DNA of 64,000 bases from positions 104,096,485 through 104,160,484 of the forward strand of contig OZ023273.1 of assembly GCA_964007475.1 (NCBI GenBank), written 5' to 3'. The position numbers and the translations under genes were made by a program. The notes below the pieces were generated by a model. It was given only the letters and a program-made list of their open reading frames with translations, made no database searches and was not told where the DNA came from. This document shows, one piece after another, positions 1-12,400 of the stretch. The DNA is from Hybos culiciformis (lineage: Eukaryota > Arthropoda > Insecta > Diptera > Hybotidae). Every line of letters begins with the position of its first letter. Within the stretch, counting starts at the first letter, position 1.

Positions 1-3000
1 ATTCCCTTTTAAAACACTGGAAACATGCCAATTATTTCATATTTTAAGTACTTACATATTTGTTAACAAGCAAAGGAGAGAAAAGTATTGCTAATAAATG
101 GTGTTAAAATTAAAGGACATAATTACAAGTGTTTTTTCCAATTTTTTTTTGAACAGTTTGTTATATTATTAAATTCGATTCTTTATAAAAATCATTACAA
201 AATTATATGAAGTGATATTTATCTGGAAATTCCTTTAAAAATAAAATAATAAAAATTAATTAAAACAAATGTTGCATTGAAGAGAAAATAGTTTATTTTA
301 TTAATGATAACAATTAGTTATTTATTTTGACTATTTTGATTGAATTTGTTAATCATTAATGTTTTTTTTTTAATTTGGTAAAATGGTGTCAATTAATACT
401 TTTAAAAATTACTGGTTTCTATAATAAAGATTAGAACTTTAAGTTACAATATCCCAAAATGCTAGAAATAATATTTCAAAAATTAATGGGTACAATAATT
501 TTAGTAAATTAATAATTAACAAATTCAGTATTTATATTTAAAATCGAATTCTTAAATTATTTGAATTATTTTAACAAATAGCTTTAAATTTCTTAATAAT
601 CATTAAATAATTTAATATTAAATGTTTCGTCAAAAGCTGAAGCGTTATTGAGTAAAATTTGCCAAAAAAAAAAACATTTTTAAGGAAAAACTTTCTTAAA
701 ACGAGTGTGTGTGAATTAATATGGCACAAAAACGATAGTGCATTATTAGCAATTTATTTCGAGCTCGTCACATAGACATAATGTCCTAATTTTAGTTATA
801 TATAAAAAAATTAGTATCTTAATTCTTACACAATGCATAACGATCTATCATCAACAAATTATTCTTTATTTTTGGAAAAAAAAAGGAAAAAAATGTATGC
901 ACTGTATCCGTGATTATCATCCGTAAATTGAAAAGTATATAAATTAACAAATTATACCTAAAAATATGTGTTATAATATTACGAAAATATTATCATTAAT
1001 AAACATTTGAAGGTTATGAAATTTTTGTTTTTTCTTTTTTCATATATTCTTTTTAGAATTTTTCAGCCCAAAAGTTTCTAATCCCATGAGTTTTTTTTTT
1101 TTTACGTTAATATAAAGGTTCTTGACATACAATTTTTACCAATATTTCAAACTATCATCTAAGTCTATATTAATTTATTATTTCAATGATAATTCTACCC
1201 TCTTTGTCAAAAAATAATATTTTTGTCTGGAAAGTAATTATAAATATGTCTAATCTAAAATGATAACAAAAAGAAAGTTTTAATTTCTTTATTGACTGAC
1301 TGTGTTGTGTTCATCTGATGAACAACATCATTTTTATTTTTCACACAAATATCGTAATCTATTCCGATATTGGAATAAAATATTTTGCATATAATATCGT
1401 AAAGAAAATTTTAACTATTAGATTTGTTTTTTATTTCCAATTATAATTGTAGGACTAAGCAAAGCAGAGGCAAGCTAGAATATTTTATTAATTTGGATTT
1501 AATTCTTACATTTAAATTTATTAAAAAAAGAATCCTTAAAATGCTGAGGCCGAAAATTCACACACAAGCTTCAACTTCGATGAAAAATACATGAAAAAAC
1601 TTAAATAAATACGGTATAAGTTTTTGGACTTCAACAAAGCATTAAATACCGAGTATAAATATTAACATTTATTATAAAAACTATATGCAATTTTTTGAAG
1701 AATGAAATTAACTATTCAATTCGATAACAACAAAAATAGAAAATAATACAAAGTAAAATATACAAATATTTTTTCACTCGGTATTTTCTTTGATAGAAAT
1801 GTATAGTTTAAAATTTTCATTAAAGAAATATTTTCGTTTTTAGTTATATGTATTATGTATATATATTGAAACTTTTATAATAAAAAAGAAAAAAGAAATT
1901 ATTTACATATTTTAAATTTTAGGTAACAATAATTTTCTGATAAAAACTTTTTATTTAAAAAGTAAAATTTGTAGTAAGCTTTATATATTTCATACAAATA
2001 ATTTTTAAAAGATAAATTTTAAAATTATTATTATTTATTACATTTGAAATTAAAAATTTTTTATTTTTTTTTTTTTTAAGTTGGTGTTAAATTTATTTTG
2101 TTATTATTATTATTTGTTTTAAAATTTTGATTTAAAAGATTAATATATGTATAATATAATTTTACTAATATAATTTATTTATTATTTATACTATCTAAAA
2201 ACTTTTAATATAAATTGTTTTTTTTGTTTTTTTAAATTGGGTTTAAAAAAGAATATTGCTGTCTGAAAAGACCACATTTAATTTTGTTTTTTTACCATCA
2301 AAATTACAAAAATAAAAAGCTAAAATTTATGTGTTCAAGTAAGTAAGTTAACAAAATATTCTTATTAAAAAAAATTTCTTGCACCATATGTGTGCAGTAC
2401 TACGAATTATTTACGAGTACAATGGCAATATTTACTATTTATGATATTTCAAAAATTGACATCTTTTATAAATGTAGCCGTATTAAAAAATTAAATATAT
2501 ATGTATTTTTGATGAAAATTACAAAAATAGTGCAATTTAGAAAATTATATTTTCTGTGTTTTTCAGAATAATTGGACATTAACACCTGTTAACTTAACAA
2601 GCAATTCAAATGAAAAAAAAATTTATTGACAAAATAAATAAATGGGTCCATAGAGAAAATAATAAAGATGTCAATAGTATTTTTTTGGCAAGTACTTTAT
2701 TGTTTTATGATTAGTCTAAATGAAAAATTCTCAAAATTCATAAAATTTTGGTTTTGATTGCTACTTTATGTAGATGGATTTTGTAACTCTTTCAAATAAT
2801 ATGAAAATGAAGTAGTTTAAGAATTACGGTTCTTGAAATAATTTCGTTTGAAAAGTGGATTTTTAGAGATCTTAACAGTCTCAATTTTAATATATTGGTA
2901 TGACTTCTAAAATTTCTACATTGGAAGACGAATTCGCTGAACATGAAAGTGACGAATTCGCTGAACACAAAACACTTTAATTTCTCAAATAATAATTTAG

Positions 3001-3331
3001 ATAATTTTCATCTTTCAAATTCCTTAGATAATAAATTTTGAACTAAATAAAAAATTTGTTCCATTTATCATACTATCCAAGATAAAAATATATGTCCTTG
3101 AATTTTCTATAAGTTCTAAATAAACCCTAAATTGCATATTTTGTAAATTGGAATTTTTATCGAAATAATTTTGATTCATATAATGTTTAAGTTTTATCTT
3201 AAATATTATTATGTAGTTCTTATTAAAAATTTAAACTAATATTGGGGGAGAAAAAAAAATTAATTTTTCTATATAAAACAAAAAAGCTTAAAAAAAATAT
3301 TAAAGTTTCAAATACATAAATTTTTTTTTTA
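1..3331. other. Region downstream of NOS
   Basis: This presumably includes the NOS 3' UTR immediately left of 3332, but I could not fix a poly(A) site because candidate hexamers abound in such A/T-rich sequence. A 24-bp unit (GACGAATTCGCTGAACA plus spacer) is repeated at about 2928 and 2952. No gene is supported. Confidence 0.7.
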
Positions 3332-3490
3332 TTACTTCTTAATAAAATATGTTAAAAAATTACTTTTTTCTTCTTGATAGTTTTCTGGTGTTGATTCCAT
3401 TCGAATTCTTGCTGATGCTCGTGATTTACTATGAATTTCAGCTGTTCTTAATGTTATTCCAAAGATATCTTCATGATAACGATTTTCATC
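3332..3490 (-). CDS. Nos: NOS exon 18: C-terminus and stop
   Basis: Residues 1306-1357 and [23 protein letters not shown] is the conserved end of the NADPH domain. [10 protein letters not shown] continues the insect tail, followed by a lineage-specific end, [20 protein letters not shown] plus two lysines. Acceptor AATATTAG, preceded in the same frame by stops, so the exon cannot begin earlier. Drosophila NOS, as I recall it, ends shortly after ARIRM, so the last 20 or so residues are an extension. Confidence 0.95.
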   Translation of the reverse strand, partial: DENRYHEDIFGITLRTAEIHSKSRASARIRMESTPENYQEEKSNFLTYFIKK

Positions 3491-6400
3491 CTAATATTAG
3501 TATGAATTTCAATCAAAATTGCGAAGAATAAATTGTTCAGACATAGGATTAGAAAAATGTGAATAAAAAAAAAACATAAAATTTATTTTTTTTGTTATAC
3601 CGATATTATCAGCTATTAAATAATATTAAGTTTATTGGTAATTTTTATTTTCTCTTTATATTGTTGAATTGTTTAATACGATAGAAAATTTATGGAAAAG
3701 CGATTCAATTTTTTATTCATTTTTGGTGGCAACTTCTTGTTTTATTTAATGAGGAAAACTTTGCAAAATTAATACGCAGTATAGAATGTCACCGCTTTTC
3801 TGTTCAATTTAAATTGTAAAACATTTTCTTAATTACAAAAAATTAAATTGCATAGTTATAAATCTAGTTCTTTAGATTTTTACTATTAAATTACTAAAAT
3901 AGATGTGTTTAATATTGCCAAAACAGGAGTTACTTTGAAATAGTGTTCGCAAATTTATTTTATTCTTTACCAAAAGCATTGTTCACTGATTCGTTACAAA
4001 TTTGGGGAAATTATCAACTTCTTATGTATTGTAATATTTTATGCACAACATATCCTTCATTTATGCAACATCTTTACATTTTCAATTTACGTAAATCTTA
4101 TTATTACTTATGCTTCTGGTTTATTGTCAAACAAAAAACAATTTCAGTAATAAATAATTTCTTTTCAAAAAATGAATACAACAACTAAAACCCCAACATC
4201 ATCAGTTATAATCTGTAATATTTTATTTGGACAATCTTGAAACAAAATGTTACCTACGTATATAATTTAAAGAAAAATTTAGCATTTCCCAATAAATTTA
4301 TTTTATTTTCTCTTTCTTCAATTCAATATTTTTTGGTACCGACAAAAATTTCATTATTAAAATACATCAAAATGACCATATTTGTATCTTTTCGTTCGCA
4401 TAATTTTATCTTTTTGTTTTGTTTTTTAATGAAATAAATAGGGAAATTATGGAAATACGTAATAGAAAGCACAAAAAAAAAACTGAATCCCAAATGTAAA
4501 TTTTTAAGTTTTGAATTATACGCGAAATTATATTTAAAAAAAAGGACAAAAATTTATAAATTATTAAATTAGAAGAAATCGATAATAATTTTTCTTTTAT
4601 TAATGACCTCTCCAAATTGAATCAATCTGCTGGTTATACACCAAAAAAAAAAGAAAAAAAAAAACATTACCATAATTTATTTTGAATAATTGGAAATCAT
4701 TCTTTGAAGGACTTTTATTCAAAATAATAATAATTTTTCTTTTCTCACTTTTACTTTTCATTTATAATGTTCATTTATAATTGTATATATCGGTAAGTAC
4801 CTATATTATATTTGTACATAAATTTGCAAAATTAATTCAAATTATTATTATTATAGAAATTGTGGGAAAGAAAAATGTTAAATTCATGTTGCAGAAATGA
4901 AGGAAAGGAATTATTCATTAGAAATTTTTATGTAACGTTTTCTTTTTTGTATCGAATTTTATGACGACGCGACAACATACTGTAAAACTTACATTAGTAT
5001 CTTTCCTTAATTTAAAAAAATTCAAAATATTTCTAACTATTTGAATATCCAATATAGATTCTTCATTTTCGTATTAAAAATGGAAAAATACAATCGAAAT
5101 TGGAAATAGTCGCTTTTAGTTCACCTGGGGGTCTACTATGTAATTCGAATTTGGGTGATGCGAATACGCATTCACCATTTTCGTACTACACAATCCGAAA
5201 GTAGCATCATATACGACTCGAAAGTAGCAACATGCCGATGCGAATATCGACTTGCAACAATGCGGCTCACTATGTAATTCGAATTTCGACTTGTTATTTT
5301 CGGATTAAAGTTTAAAAGTAGATTTAAAAAATAAAATGGAATTGGATTAACAAAAAAAATGCAAATCCCACTAACCGCCCGCCGCTCCGCCCCACCTTTT
5401 TTCAAAAATTAATTTCTCGTCAAAGCCTTTTCACAAAAAATTTTAAACAGATCTTTGACGAGAAATTAATTTTTCAAAACGCGAGGGCGGTGGGCTTAGC
5501 AAAATAAATGCAAATCCCACTAACCGCCCTCCGTCCCGCCCCCTTTTTTCAATTATTAATTTCTCGTCAAAATTCTGTTTAAAAAACGTATGAAGTAAAG
5601 TATGAAAATTTTGAAGGGCCATAACTCCGAAATGGGGTTTTCCCGCAAATACCATTTCGGATTTAACATTTTAGGGACCGCCTCTACCACGTACCCAAAA
5701 ATAGGGCAAATCGGGCACAAAAGAAAATTCTATACTAAAATGTATGAACACTTTGGGGGGCCCTATCTCCAAAACGGGGCTTTGCCCAAGAACTGATTTC
5801 AGTTTTGGGAGTTTGGGCACCGCCTCTACCCCCCCCCCCCCGTCCAAGTTTCAGCCCATTCTGAGTGGTTCAAGGAAACTGTAGTTTAGCCAAATAATTT
5901 TCAAAGGAAACTGGAGAAAAATTTATTTATTTTTTGATATTTTTTCAACAATTTGACATTTAAATTAGGGTCTTACAGACTGTTAACATAGAGTTTGCGC
6001 AAGTCTGTTCGAAAATGTTACATAGTACAGATTTTATCAATTTTCGGATTCTACTTTCGGATCCTATTTTCGGATCTTCAATGCGAAAGTAGATAGTTAC
6101 ATAGTAGACCCCCAGTATACAATTCAAAACTTAATTTTTTTATACCAAATTTTTGATTCATAGTAATTCGAACTCACCCTTAAGCTCAGCATAAATTTTT
6201 CTACTTCGGATTCATCTTTATTTTCCTTTGTGGCAATAATTTTTCTGTTGAAAAATGAAAATAAGAAAAATTTAATTACAGACGGGTGTTACCCGAATCG
6301 CCGAAAGACATTTCGCAAAAAGACATTTTGCCTAATTCCATTTGGCAAAAAAGACACTTCGCAAAAGAACCATTTCGCAAAACGGATAGTTAACAAACGT

Positions 6401-9400
6401 TCGCTTTAGCCTAATGAGACAGTTAACAACTTTCCAGTTAGAATAAGGACATTTCGCAACTACTACTTTTGGCAAAATATACATTTCGCAACTACCCTTT
6501 TTGGCGTAATTCACATTTCGCGCGCGCGCGCGAAATGTGAATTACGCCAAAAAGGGTAGTTGCGAAATGTATATTTAGCATTCACTAAAATATGTTGCAT
6601 CATCATAAATGAATATTAATAAATTAAACAATTCCAATTATATGCATTTTAATTTTAAGAAATTTTATTGAATTTTTAATATCTGTTTTTTTAAGTTAAT
6701 ACAAATCCAGTTTGTAAATATAAGAAATAATATTAAAAAATTAAAACTTAATATATATTTTTTTAATATTCAATACGTACATAACCAGTATGGACATATT
6801 AGAAAAATTATTTAAAAAAATTATTTCAATTTTAAATTCTCGGCAATCAAAAATAATAGTTTGACTTCCCTATAATCGTCTTTTCTTTTCAAAATATTTT
6901 AAATTTTTTTATCTTTTAAGTAATATTTTGTTTTTTTTTACTGCTGGTGGCCCACCCATTTCAAATTTTTTTATTTCAGTCGTTACATATGTACAATATT
7001 TCTTTTCGGATTTCATCCATGAGCCTATAAAATCCTACAAGCTTTTTTTTTTACAGTTAAAAAAAACCTTTAATATTCTATTCATCATATTTGTGCAGTA
7101 AAAAAAAATTTGTTAAACTATACTTTTGCGAAGTGTCTCAATTAATATAATGTTGTGAATTGGTAGTTTGAGAAATATCTTTTTGCGAAGTGTCGCATTA
7201 GGCCAAATGGAATTTTGTTAAAGAGTATTTTTTGCGAAATGGAGATTTGCGAAACATACAAATTTGATAAGTGGCTTTCGGCCAAATAGACTTTTGCAAT
7301 ATGGAATTTGCAAAGAGGCTCGCTCCCATTACAGACTCATGTCAAACATTTATTAGAGTTATTTTATTTCACTACTCTGCCAAAAAAAAACTATTTTACC
7401 TAATTGTCTGGTACACATGTTCAGCCATTGTAACATCACCGCAAACGTAAATATGACATTTTTCTTCAACTATCAATTTATAAAAATCATCTGATTCTCT
7501 AGCAGCCAAATCTTGAACGTATGTCTTTATGGATTGAAAAAGAAAATTTAGTTTAATGTAAATTAAAAATATATACTAATTTATTCAGGTTACCTTAGGA
7601 ACTCCAGGTTCTCTAGATAATGCTAAAAATACTCTATCTAATACTTTCATTTCTAATAATTTATTTTTTTCTTCTTTAAACAAATCTAAGCTTCTAAGAC
7701 GGCAACCAAAAAATAGCCATACTTTAGCTACATCCGCTTCTGGATTTCGAATTTTTTCCATCTCATAATATTGCCAAAATGACCTAAATGGTGCAATTCC
7801 CGTTCCTGGTCCAATTAAAATTACTGGGCTATCAGTATCTTCTGGTAAATGGAAATTATGAGCACTTCGGAGGAAGACATAAACATGATCTAACTCTTGC
7901 AGACCTTCTAGATAATTAGAACAAACACCATAACGTTCTGCTCCCATTCCGTCTTCAGAACAAAATTTAACTACTCCAACAGTTAAATGTATTTCATTTG
8001 GATACTTTTGAAGGCAGGATGAAATTGAATAAAAACGTGGCTGTAATGGTGGTAATCTTGCTAATAACAAAGTTGGCGGGACAACGCAAGACGGAAATTC
8101 TTCGAGGACATCAAGTAAATGCGGCAAACGCCAGTGACGCCAATCTTCATAAGCTGATGAATCATTAATCAAAATATCAATACGTTCTTTTTCCTCGTCG
8201 CAAGGACAATATTGTGCAAGCAAAGTCAATAATTGCCTTGTGGGAGGCGTTGTTATATCAAGAAATCTTGTTAGTAAATTCCGAATTGTTGTTGCTGGAA
8301 TTTTTTCGTGTGGTATCCATGATTTCAAAACTCCATTAGGCGTTTGTTTTTCTTTCAGCAGTTGAAGTTCTACAATCTCATCTGCTTCTTCCGGTTGTTT
8401 AAGAAGTCGTTTAACAAGTTCATCAACTAATGCTTTCCGGTTTTCGGGGAATATTCCAATGTGGTCGCCAGGTTCGTAATTTACACCAGGAGCGATAATT
8501 TCTACCAGTATTGTTGAACGTCCGTGTTCGTGCAAGTCGATAGGTATTCGTTTTATTTGATACTTGCAAACAGCTTTGTTATGATATTTATTTAACAGTT
8601 TTTCTAATGGTTCAGTCGTTTTCATATGTGTAAATCGCACAGTACTTTCAGATAGTGAATCTCCCATTGAAGCATTGGAAATATTTTCATCAGGATCGAG
8701 GCAAAATGTTTCGCAAGCCACCTATCAAATATAGAGTTTATTTGTTCTACCGTATACAATTTTTAAAGAATCCTAATCATTTGACATATACAGGGCAAAT
8801 TTCATACAAAGTAATATTTCTCTTTTATTTCATTGGCAGTAAAATGGCACTTCCTACTTGTTCATTTATAAAAGGCATCTAGAATTTACTTAGTATGCTT
8901 GCTTACCTTAAATACCTCTGGTGCCCATTTCCTAAACGACTGTTCTTGGCCACACATTTCATCGCCATGCGAGAGTTTAAGTAATCTTTCGCCACCTAAT
9001 TCTCCCAGAACATTATCTACATAATTACCGAATGCACAAAAATTTGGATAAGCCGAAGATCCTAGCGCAAAAACTGCAAATCTGTTATAATAAAGAATAA
9101 TTTTAAAACGATTAATCCACTTTAATTGCCAATACTAGCAACAAATATGGCAAAATAAATAGATACATAGATAGATACATAGATAAATATAATGAAATCC
9201 TGTATTTCTTAACCCGAATACGACTGATATAATTAACACTTTAATAAAATAATGCCAGAAAAGAATTCAGTGGCAATACCACTTAGTGAACTTGAAATAA
9301 ACACATAATTATTTAACCACAAAAATGTCACATCCACACGAATATCTGGTGTTCATTGTTAATTAAGGTTATATAAAAAATCCTTTTAAAAAATGTGTTA

Positions 9401-12400
9401 TAAAGAATTTTAACCCGATGTTTAGATGGTAAATAAAAGATTTTTACCTAAATAAATTTATAATTTTTATGTTCATATATAAAATATCTCAAAATACATA
9501 TAAAACGTGCTAAATATATATATGTATAAGCTTTGGGAAAACCTTTTTCGAAATAATTTTAAAATGGAATATAATAAAAATGGATTTTAATTTTGCTGAC
9601 CAATAATAATGAATGGTAATATCATAAATTGTAATCCAAATACTTTATGGGTGATAGAAGTTTATTAATTGAAAAAAAAAATCGGAAAAAAAAGGTTTTT
9701 CACCTGAGAGAAAATCAACCAACTTCTAAGCCGTTAATAAATATAATAATTGGTTGAATTAAAAGGTTATTTATTCTTTTGTGTTTGGAAAAATTAATTT
9801 CCTTGATTCATTATTAGATAAAAACCACATGTAATGAAATAGAGCAATTAATATTCTTAATGTTAAGAGAAAAAAAATAATTCACCCACCGCATAAATTG
9901 AGGAGTTTATTTCCAAAACAAATATTATCCATTTAAACCAATTTTTAATAAATGATTCATCTGAAATGAGTTTTTTAATTTCTAAGATAGTCTGATACGC
10001 GATAAAGAGATATAAAAAATTTCCGGACGAAAACCACAGTAACGATCAGATTTCCAGAACTAATGCCTGGGGGGTCTGTGTATAAGCTTCATAAATTAAA
10101 AAACAGAAAATATATACATAATTATAATATTTATACAAAAATTGTTCATTTAAGTTTATTTTACAGTATTTTTAACGATTTTTTATTTACCTAACATTTG
10201 ACAATGGTCCAAACGTTTCCTCTGTTAATGTATCCGATGTTGATCCCCTTAAAGAATCCAACCTATCAACAGTTTTGACATGATGTTGTAATAGTTTTCC
10301 CGAATCTTGTCTTGAACTCGCTTTCATAAATGTCATTAAACTACAAAAAAACAATTATAAATTTCAAGTTATTCCCATCATAGTATTTGAGTAGAAATTT
10401 TCAAATAGGCATGTAATGACAAAATAATAAGAAAAATTATTTTAAAGTGAAAAACAAAACTATTTAAATTTTTGTTAAGTCAACAATAGTTTTCTTTATA
10501 ATATGATCCCAAATTAAGGATGATTTGCCTTTGCCTTTATCTCTAAAGTTGCACGACACTGCACAAAAAAATCATTCAGTCCACTTTATTAACTTAACAT
10601 TTTAACTCAATTAAAATTCTCCTTTCATCCTCTTATAAATTTTATTTATTTTTCAGTTTTAATTAAAAAGAATGTTTTTTAAGTTAATTTAAATAAACTT
10701 TTTTTGCGCATTCAAAAAGTATGTATTGAAAAACTAACTTCTTTTTTTTTTTAAACTTAATATTATACTTAATTTTAATTTGATTTAATTATAATAAGAT
10801 AATCAAAACAATAAAACCAAAGAAAAAATGTATAAAAAAGGAAATCTGCATTGAAAATTTAATGAAATAAATAGTGAGATAATATAATTTTCATTTAACA
10901 TAATTTCATAGGATAAAAGTTTTCAAATAAAAAAGAAAAAATTCTGGTAAGAAAAAACAGTCAGCGAAAGTTGTAGGAAAAATTTTTAAGTTTTAGAAGC
11001 TATATAATTATAAAATAAGTTTATTTTCTTTTTTTTTGAAACTTTAATTTAAGTGCTAACTTTAATAATAATTTTTTAAAGTACTGACTTTTCTTTTATG
11101 TGAAAATAGTGATTGGATAGGCAATTTGAATTTTTTTGGCGCCACTCCCAGCTCTCTCAGCTTTAATTTAAAATTCATTTAACTCTTAACATCATTTAAT
11201 TTAACTCTCTTTTTAAACTTAAATTGAATACATAAAATTTAAAAATTAAAAATAAAAAGGGTTAGTACGTTAATAGCTTTAATTTCAAAAATTACCAATG
11301 AATGAAGAGTTCTGTACGCGCATTAAAGCAAAAATAAATAAAAAAAAGATTGGTTCAAAAAGTTTATACAATCGTCGTGTTCTCAAGCTTGAAAGCTTAA
11401 GTACATATATAAAACTAAAGGTTAAATGCTTTTGACTGCTGATTATTGTTTCAAAGTACTGAAATTTTGAAACTGAAAGTTTGTTTCAGACATTGCATAT
11501 AAAATCAAGAATTACAATTCATAGCCACTTCATGGACAAACAACCTACTTTACATAACATGTACTCAAAAGTTGAACTTGTCATTTCTAACGATCATCAT
11601 ATAAAATGTCAAGAAGTTGCACATCAACAAATACGATAGGCTCGTCCTACATCACGCCAAAAAACAGAATTTAAAATTACCATAAAATGTTGACTTGCCC
11701 ATAAGCAAATACTGTATGTACGTGCCGGAAGATACATAAAAAGATAAATCACCTTTTCATATTTTTTTTATAATTTTTATGGGAGTGTCACGAAATCCCA
11801 AGAAAAAAAATCCCAACGTTACAAAATCCCAAAAAAAAAAAAAATCCCAAAATCGAAAATCCCAAGAAAAAAAATCCCAAATTAAAAATCCCAAAAAAAA
11901 AAAATCCCAAATTCAAAATCCCAAAAAATTTAAATCCCAAATTCAAAATCCCAAAAAACTAAAATCTCAAAAAATTCATTCCAAATTTTTTAAGAAAAAT
12001 CGAAATAATTTTTGAAAATAAAAAATAAACAAATTCTTTTTATTTGTAACTAAATTTTTTAAAATTTCAACATTTTTTTAATTGTTAGTTAATGAGATGA
12101 ATATTGTGAGCTATTCTTTTCAAATATTCTAATTTCTGTATGGAAATTCGTCTTTTAATAACTCGTTTAATGTTTTTGTATTTTTTAATATTTTTTTTGT
12201 TCTTTGGAAATCGTTCACCAGCATTAATTTTTTCTATGTTTGATTTTGAAACAATGAATTCCTTTCCTAAATGAGATATAATATTGTAAAGTCCACTATT
12301 ATGCTTCCCAACAATAACTTTTAAACGACGGTGCCACGCCTCTACGCTGTTTTGATTAATTTTTCAATGCGTTGCTTAGAATAATAATCTAATTTGACAA

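Noticed and set aside
2900..2980. 26-codon plus-strand frame containing DEFAEH twice
   Set aside because: Too short, and it consists largely of a duplicated 24-bp unit; no support as a gene.
10064..10085. CCTGGGGGGTCTGTGTATAAG as a solo end of the 5125-6115 element
   Set aside because: It matches only the first ten or so bases of the TIR, and nothing of the element follows on either side.
11779..12015. Plus-strand frame rich in NPKKKKSQ
   Set aside because: It is a translation of the AAATCCCAA array of the foldback element, not a protein gene.
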